Origin: Heyndrickxia sporothermodurans
GTDB lineage: Bacteria; Bacillota; Bacilli; Bacillales; Bacillaceae_C
Assembly (NCBI RefSeq): GCF_016785185.1
Contig: NZ_JAEKDY010000009.1
DNA: 55,919 nt
Strand: one strand, 5' to 3'
Part shown: piece after piece, positions 51,509 through 55,919 of the stretch
Position numbering within the stretch: position 1 is the stretch's first letter
Layout of the letters: each line of letters begins with the position of its first letter
The notes under the pieces: model-generated
Database searches by the model: none
Told to the model about the DNA's origin: nothing
The model's input: only the letters and a program-made list of their open reading frames with translations
Translations under genes and position numbers: made by a program

Positions 51509-52435
51509 TTACGATGCGGATTGTATTGGTATCCCAGTTAACATTTTTGGATGAACAATACATTGAAACATGTCATCACTTGATAAACGTTGATTTGTAA
51601 AAGAAATAAGCGCCTTCTTTACGATCCAACTTTCATATTCCTTCTCAATAATCAAATTGTCTGGTTTATAAGCTAATAATAATTGGTTGCTTTTCCCGAC
51701 GACTTTAGCTGGGATGAAACGGATTTTTTCACTCCATTCAGAAGGCAATGTTGTCTTTCCTTGAAGAAATCGATCTGAATGATCAGTAATTTCCTTAATT
51801 TCTATCGGAAACTGATCTAATACATTCTGTATCGAAACAATCATTACCGGCTGTTTTGATAACGGGTCGTATAATTGGTTTCCACTATCAATTAGCCCCT
51901 TTAATTGCAAAGAGATTCCGTTTATTGTTATTTTCACGTCAACTAATTGATCATATTGAATATTCGCCATTTCAAAATCTTCAATTCTTTGTTTTGAAAA
52001 GTACCATGCGATCGGCAAACCAAAGAGGACGAATAGCCAGCTGATAGGATCACCAAACCCTTTTACACTTGCAAGCAATACGGAATTTTTTAATTGAAAG
52101 TCAAAATGAATGAAATAATGGGTTCCGATTAACAATCCCCCAATCAAAAATGTAACAAAATAAAATGTTAAGAGGTTTGAAAAAAAATACTTAAAACGTT
52201 TAAAACCAAATGCGGAGTATACTATTAAAATGGAAAACGCTAATTTCACTATTGGATGACCTGCATAAGAAGAAAATGGTGTAAGACTCATTACGATGAG
52301 TAAAGAGCCAATAAACCCTCCAATAAATATCCTCCATATAGAGGTCTGACGTTTTAATATAATGGCTGTCAACCACAGAAGCATCGAATCAACAAGTAAG
52401 TTTAATAGCCATATAACGTCCATATAGACAACCAA
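51509..52435 (-). CDS. spoIIGA: Pro-sigma-E processing aspartic protease SpoIIGA
   Basis: A membrane-embedded protease, activated by forespore SpoIIR, that matures pro-sigma-E. The 308 residues have five predicted N-terminal membrane helices (to about 150) and a C-terminal protease domain with the catalytic aspartate at residue 183 in LIDSGNQLYDP, the same number as in B. subtilis. The start is TTG at 52435: a GGGGGG tract lies six bases upstream and VVYMDVIWLLN aligns with KIYLDVIWLLN. ATG at 52423 would be too far from it. Confidence 0.95.
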   Translation of the reverse strand: MVVYMDVIWLLNLLVDSMLLWLTAIILKRQTSIWRIFIGGFIGSLLIVMSLTPFSSYAGHPIVKLAFSILIVYSAFGFKRFKYFFSNLLTFYFVTFLIGGLLIGTHYFIHFDFQLKNSVLLASVKGFGDPISWLFVLFGLPIAWYFSKQRIEDFEMANIQYDQLVDVKITINGISLQLKGLIDSGNQLYDPLSKQPVMIVSIQNVLDQFPIEIKEITDHSDRFLQGKTTLPSEWSEKIRFIPAKVVGKSNQLLLAYKPDNLIIEKEYESWIVKKALISFTNQRLSSDDMFQCIVHPKMLTGIPIQSAS

Positions 52436-52465
52436 TTATATCCCCCCATTTGATGTGGTAGTTTG

Positions 52466-52553
52466 ATTGTATCGTACATACTCGTTAAAAGTGTGTCATT
52501 TTTTGTGCGTGAAATTAGAGAAGTTTTCAATGTTTATTACGAATTTTGTCAAA
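52466..52553 (-). promoter_or_regulatory. Spo0A-type spoIIG promoter with 22-bp spacer
   Basis: Minus strand: ATGACA (52494-52499), a 22-bp spacer, then TACAAT (52466-52471). The unusual 22-bp spacing is the hallmark of the Spo0A-activated, sigma-A-read spoIIG promoter of B. subtilis. A 0A-box-like TTTGACA (52547-52553; consensus TTCGACA in this orientation) lies about 90 bp upstream of the expected start, near the B. subtilis distal site. I see nothing else of note in 52554-52689, and the bpr gene found here in B. subtilis is absent. Confidence 0.72.
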
Positions 52554-52689
52554 TGAAAGATATGATTTACCAAAGGAATGTTTGTACTTTTAAATTGAGG
52601 AATTTTATTTAAAATAAAAGGTTATACCAGATTGTTGATTTCTTCTGCCCTGTACTCGCTTTTAGTGGGTCGTGGCCAAAAATAAATAA

Positions 52690-52714
52690 AACCGGATAAG
52701 TTTCCTTATCCGGT
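52690..52714 (-). terminator. Rho-independent terminator after ftsZ
   Basis: AACCGGATAAG / CTTATCCGGTT with a tetraloop-size gap, followed by TTTTATTTATTTTT on the minus strand. Confidence 0.92.
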
Positions 52715-52723
52715 TAGTAATTA

Positions 52724-53866
52724 TTATTGGTTTCTGCGATTTCTATTTCTTAAAAATGTTGGGATATCTAACGTATCTTCAGCATGTTGATTATTGCTGC
52801 GAACTGGCTCTTGAATTTCTTCACGTTTCGGTTCGCGCTTCACAGTTTGAGCAACATTTTGTTTTGGTTGTCCTGTTCCAAATGAAGGGCGTGTTTGTTG
52901 AGGCTGTGGTGCCGTCTCATTAAAGCCTGTTGCAATAACTGTTACGATAATTTCATCTTTTAAACTATCGTTAATGACAGATCCAAATATCATATTTACT
53001 TCCTGATCCGATGCAGATGCTACAATATCAGCTGCCTCTTGAACCTCATACAAGCTTAAATTCACCCCACCTGTAATGTTCATCAAGACGCCTTGGGCAC
53101 CTTCAATTGATTTTTCTAATAGTGGAGAAGAAATTGCCTTTTTCGCTGCTTCAGTCGCACGGTTTTCCCCAGTAGCGATCCCAATTCCCATGAGGGCTGA
53201 TCCCTTATTTGTCATAATTGTTTTAACATCGGCAAAATCGAGGTTGATTAGTCCCGGTGTAGCAATTAAATCTGATATACCTTGAACACCTTGACGTAAT
53301 ACATTATCGGCTTCACGGAAAGCCTCTAACATCGGTGTGCTTTTGTCAACAATTTCCAACAAGCGATCATTAGGGATTACGATGAGTGTATCAACCGCTT
53401 CTTTCATTGCAGCAATACCACCGGCTGCTTGTGTTGCACGTTTTCGACCTTCGAAAGTAAATGGTCTAGTAACAACACCAACAGTTAATGCTCCTAAGTC
53501 TTTTGCTATTTGCGCTATTACAGGTGCAGCTCCAGTACCAGTTCCACCACCCATTCCGGCGGTTACAAATACCATATCTGCTCCTCTAAGAGCTTCCTCA
53601 ATTTGTTCCTTACTCTCTTCAGCTGCTTTTTTCCCAACTTCCGGATTAGCACCAGCACCTAAACCTCTAGTAAGCTTTGCACCAATTTGCATTTTTATTT
53701 CGGCTTTTGATAGGTTTAGAGCTTGGGCATCAGTATTAACAGCTATAAATTCAACACCTTGAACATCATGTTCAATCATACGGTTCACAGCATTATTACC
53801 GCCACCGCCTACGCCAATTACTTTTATCGTCGCTAATGAATCTAAATTTGTATCGAATTCCAGCAT
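52724..53866 (-). CDS. ftsZ: Cell division GTPase FtsZ
   Basis: The tubulin homologue that forms the Z ring. The 380 residues have the signature GMGGGTGTG at 104-112, the T7 loop NLDFADVKTIM with catalytic Asp, a variable linker from about 318 (rich in Gln, Pro and Arg) and the conserved tail TLDIPTFLRNRNRRNQ (365-380), which binds FtsA, SepF and ZapA-type partners. ATG at 53866 with TAGGAGGA. It is 123 bp after ftsA. Confidence 0.98.
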   Translation of the reverse strand: MLEFDTNLDSLATIKVIGVGGGGNNAVNRMIEHDVQGVEFIAVNTDAQALNLSKAEIKMQIGAKLTRGLGAGANPEVGKKAAEESKEQIEEALRGADMVFVTAGMGGGTGTGAAPVIAQIAKDLGALTVGVVTRPFTFEGRKRATQAAGGIAAMKEAVDTLIVIPNDRLLEIVDKSTPMLEAFREADNVLRQGVQGISDLIATPGLINLDFADVKTIMTNKGSALMGIGIATGENRATEAAKKAISSPLLEKSIEGAQGVLMNITGGVNLSLYEVQEAADIVASASDQEVNMIFGSVINDSLKDEIIVTVIATGFNETAPQPQQTRPSFGTGQPKQNVAQTVKREPKREEIQEPVRSNNQHAEDTLDIPTFLRNRNRRNQ

Positions 53867-53989
53867 GACAAATCCTCCTAATTCGTCGATATTCCATCAA
53901 GACCTTAATATCTACGGCTCGGCAAGTCTGTGAAGAATTTTTAACGAATAATTATTCTTTCATCAAACATATTCTACTTACCTCTTTAA

Positions 53990-55273
53990 TTACTCAAAGA
54001 AGTAGCCAAAGAATTTCTTCATTCTTGTGGAAATTTTCTCGTCTTGTTGTTTTTCACTTTTTTGTTTAGGTTGCGGTTTTTTAACTGATTTTTTTTCAAT
54101 ATGTTCTTGTTGAACAGATGATGCACTGACATTACGTCCTTGCAATCTAGCATTCTTATATGCGTATTGAATTAATCCTACTGCAGTTGTATATTGCGGT
54201 TCCCTTACACCTATATAATCCGGAATCGCTACTCTTACGCGATTTTGGAATACAGATGTAGCAAGATCCATTACCCCAGGAAGATTAACGGTACCACCAG
54301 TTAAAACGATACCACCAGGTAAATCCATAATTCCCATACGTTTTAATTCTTGAAGAACAAAATCAAAAATTTCTTCTAATCTAGCTTCTATAATATCAGA
54401 AATTTCTAATTGGTTGTATTGTTGATGTTGATCACTACCGATAATAGGCACACTAAAAACCTCATCTGACATAGCATCAACACTGTATGCATGTCCATTT
54501 TTCACTTTAATTCGTTCTGCATCTTCTGTTGAGGTTCTTAACACGATAGATAAATCTTTAGTAATATGTTCCCCACCGATTGGCATAACGCTTGTTTCTT
54601 TAATATATCCATTTTCAAAAACAGCGAGGGTAGTTGAACCACCGCCAATATCTACTAAAACAGTGCCAAGATTTTTTTCATCCTTAGATAGTGCAACAGC
54701 ACCGGCTGCTAGTGGTTGAAGGACGATTTCGGTAATTTCTAAACCTGCTCTTTCAACACATCTTAATGTATTATGTAAAATTGTTTTGGAACCCGTTACA
54801 ATGGTGCCTTCCATTTCGAGACGAACACCAATCATCCCACGGGGATCATTGATTTCATCTAAACCATCTACGATAAATTGTCTTGGGATCACATTGATAA
54901 TTTCACGTTCCGGAGGAATGGAAATGACTTGTGCGGCATCCATTACCCTTGCCACGTCTTCATCAGATATTTCTCTATTTTCACTTGAAACAGCTACAAC
55001 CCCATGACAGTTTTGTAACATTACATGATTGCCTGCAATTCCAACGATCACATGATTTATATTCATGCCAATCATTCTTTCCGCCTGTTCAACAGCCTTT
55101 CTAATTGAATGAACTGTTTCATCTATGTCAACAATTGATCCTTTTCGAATTCCTTCAGATTTCACATTCCCAACACCGATGATGTTTAAAGATTCATCTA
55201 CCATTTCACCAATTATTACCTTAACGGTGGATGTACCGATGTCAAGACTTACATATATGTCATTGTTGTTCAT
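53990..55273 (-). CDS. ftsA: Cell division protein FtsA
   Basis: An actin-like ATPase that tethers FtsZ to the membrane. The 427 residues show the first phosphate loop YVSLDIGTSTVKVIIGE, the second VLVDIGGGSTTLAVFE, and a C-terminal amphipathic helix ISTRMKKFFGYFFE after a Lys/Gln-rich linker. ATG at 55273 with GGGAGGTG. In B. subtilis order after sbp. Confidence 0.97.
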   Translation of the reverse strand: MNNNDIYVSLDIGTSTVKVIIGEMVDESLNIIGVGNVKSEGIRKGSIVDIDETVHSIRKAVEQAERMIGMNINHVIVGIAGNHVMLQNCHGVVAVSSENREISDEDVARVMDAAQVISIPPEREIINVIPRQFIVDGLDEINDPRGMIGVRLEMEGTIVTGSKTILHNTLRCVERAGLEITEIVLQPLAAGAVALSKDEKNLGTVLVDIGGGSTTLAVFENGYIKETSVMPIGGEHITKDLSIVLRTSTEDAERIKVKNGHAYSVDAMSDEVFSVPIIGSDQHQQYNQLEISDIIEARLEEIFDFVLQELKRMGIMDLPGGIVLTGGTVNLPGVMDLATSVFQNRVRVAIPDYIGVREPQYTTAVGLIQYAYKNARLQGRNVSASSVQQEHIEKKSVKKPQPKQKSEKQQDEKISTRMKKFFGYFFE

Positions 55274-55412
55274 ACTTTGGCACCTCCCTTTGCCTAAATT
55301 ATTAAAAAAATAAATTATTTAAATTTTTTAATAGGATATCAGAAATTACTATCTATAAGATATATATATTATAAAAGAATTCGTCATAAGAAAAGATTTC
55401 CCTTTAAAAAGT

Positions 55413-55775
55413 TTAAACTTTTTTCACATTTTCACGTTTAGTCGTCCATTTCGCTAATAAAATTCGTCTTATCACTGCAATATTTTGAAAAAGTCTTACA
55501 CCAAATGCAAAAATTGCAGCTAAGTATAAGTCTACACCAAGATGTACTCCTAGAAAAGCTAAACTTGCAGCAAGAATTATATTAAAAAAGAAACCTGAAA
55601 CGAAAACAAGGGTTTCATATATATTTTGCAGGTAAGCACGGATGCCGCCAAACAATGTATCAAGTGCCGCCAAAACGGCAATGGAAAGATAATTGGCATA
55701 CTCATCAGGGATTCGTATATCAGTTAATAATCCTAAAACTACTCCCAAGATCAGTCCAAAAATTGGCAGCCACAT
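55413..55775 (-). CDS. sbp: Small basic protein Sbp, DUF1290 membrane protein
   Basis: A 120-residue membrane protein of the Sbp family, always next to ftsA in Firmicutes; its function is unknown. It has about four hydrophobic segments and a basic tail (AKWTTKRENVKKV). LPIFGLILGVVLGLLTDIRIP and ALDTLFGGIRAYLQ are the conserved blocks. ATG at 55775 with AAGGAGAG. In B. subtilis ylxX and ylxW lie upstream; here the terminal repeat begins 17 bp before the start, so its native promoter may be displaced. Confidence 0.93.
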   Translation of the reverse strand: MWLPIFGLILGVVLGLLTDIRIPDEYANYLSIAVLAALDTLFGGIRAYLQNIYETLVFVSGFFFNIILAASLAFLGVHLGVDLYLAAIFAFGVRLFQNIAVIRRILLAKWTTKRENVKKV

Positions 55776-55791
55776 ATTTTATCTCTCCTTT

Positions 55792-55919
55792 TTGAATGAA
55801 TTTCATAATTCTTAGCCCTTGTGTATCAAGGGGTTTAAGAGATAAAAAAAGAAGTACCTCCCCAAATCTTGTATAATGGTAGTTGACCAGTAAGCCCCCA
55901 TTCAAACAACGCATATAAA
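55792..55919. repeat. Right copy of 128-bp terminal inverted repeat (probable mobile-element end)
   Basis: Exact reverse complement of bases 1-128, including the CCCTTG/CAAGGG hairpin at 55816-55832. It lies upstream of sbp where other division-cluster genes would be expected. An open frame crosses it (55720-55914) but shows no gene-like features. Confidence 0.85.

Noticed and set aside
53337..53762. 141-codon plus-strand frame inside ftsZ
   Set aside because: Shadow of FtsZ, rich in Ala/Pro as expected from the opposite strand of its Gly-rich core.
55720..55914. 64-codon frame across the right terminal repeat into sbp
   Set aside because: Runs through the repeat hairpin and the sbp ribosome-binding site; no domain and no start signal.

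Overview
The window is a low-GC (about one third G+C by eye) chromosomal segment of an endospore-forming member of the Bacillaceae. The evidence is the near-complete Bacillus-type order of core genes, the sporulation genes spoIIGA, sigE, sigG and spoVM, and pyr and ileS leader regions of the classic Bacillus kinds. No species can be named from the sequence alone. Almost all genes lie on the minus strand, so the biological reading direction runs from the right end of the window to the left.

Layout in transcription order. (1) 55.8-51.5 kb: sbp, ftsA, ftsZ (cell division), then spoIIGA-sigE and sigG (the mother-cell and forespore sigma factor cascade). (2) 49.6-45.5 kb: ylmC, then ylmD-ylmE-sepF-ylmG-ylmH and divIVA (septum and membrane organisation), with a Bacillus-type palindromic repeat between ylmH and divIVA. 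(3) 45.4-41.3 kb: ileS with an Ile T-box leader, ylyA, lspA, rluD. (4) 40.4-28.6 kb: the full pyrimidine operon pyrR-pyrP-pyrB-pyrC-carA-carB-pyrK-pyrD-pyrF-pyrE with three PyrR-type attenuators. (5) 28.5-21.4 kb: an accessory island of strain-variable character. It holds an ArsR regulator with a VOC protein, an esterase gene fragment, an APC amino-acid permease, a small unknown protein, a frameshifted MFS transporter, and an operon of a membrane transporter plus an M20 amidohydrolase. In B. subtilis this interval carries sulfate-assimilation genes instead. (6) 21.3-0.1 kb: rqcH (plus strand), a P-type Ca ATPase, yloC, remA, gmk, rpoZ, coaBC, priA, def, fmt, rsmB, prpC, prkC, rsgA, rpe, thiN, the tiny spoVM, rpmB (plus strand), yloU and fakA. 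The rlmN gene that normally sits between rsmB and prpC is not there.

The two ends of the window are a perfect 128-bp inverted repeat. It lies just outside fakA on the left (overlapping its stop codon) and just upstream of sbp on the right. In neither place does the gene that follows in B. subtilis appear. The best reading is that both ends run into copies of the same end of a mobile element in opposite orientation. The near-127-bp length also fits an assembly-graph overlap at a repeat node.

I see no CRISPR array, prophage, defence cassette, rRNA or tRNA gene. The most noteworthy items are the terminal inverted repeat, the accessory island with its two broken genes, a candidate leaderless ArsR transcript whose promoter spacer is filled by a palindromic operator, a perfect dyad upstream of the transporter-amidohydrolase operon, the missing rlmN, the 22-bp-spaced spoIIG-type promoter and the sigma-F/G-type promoter of sigG, and the unannotatable-by-length spoVM.
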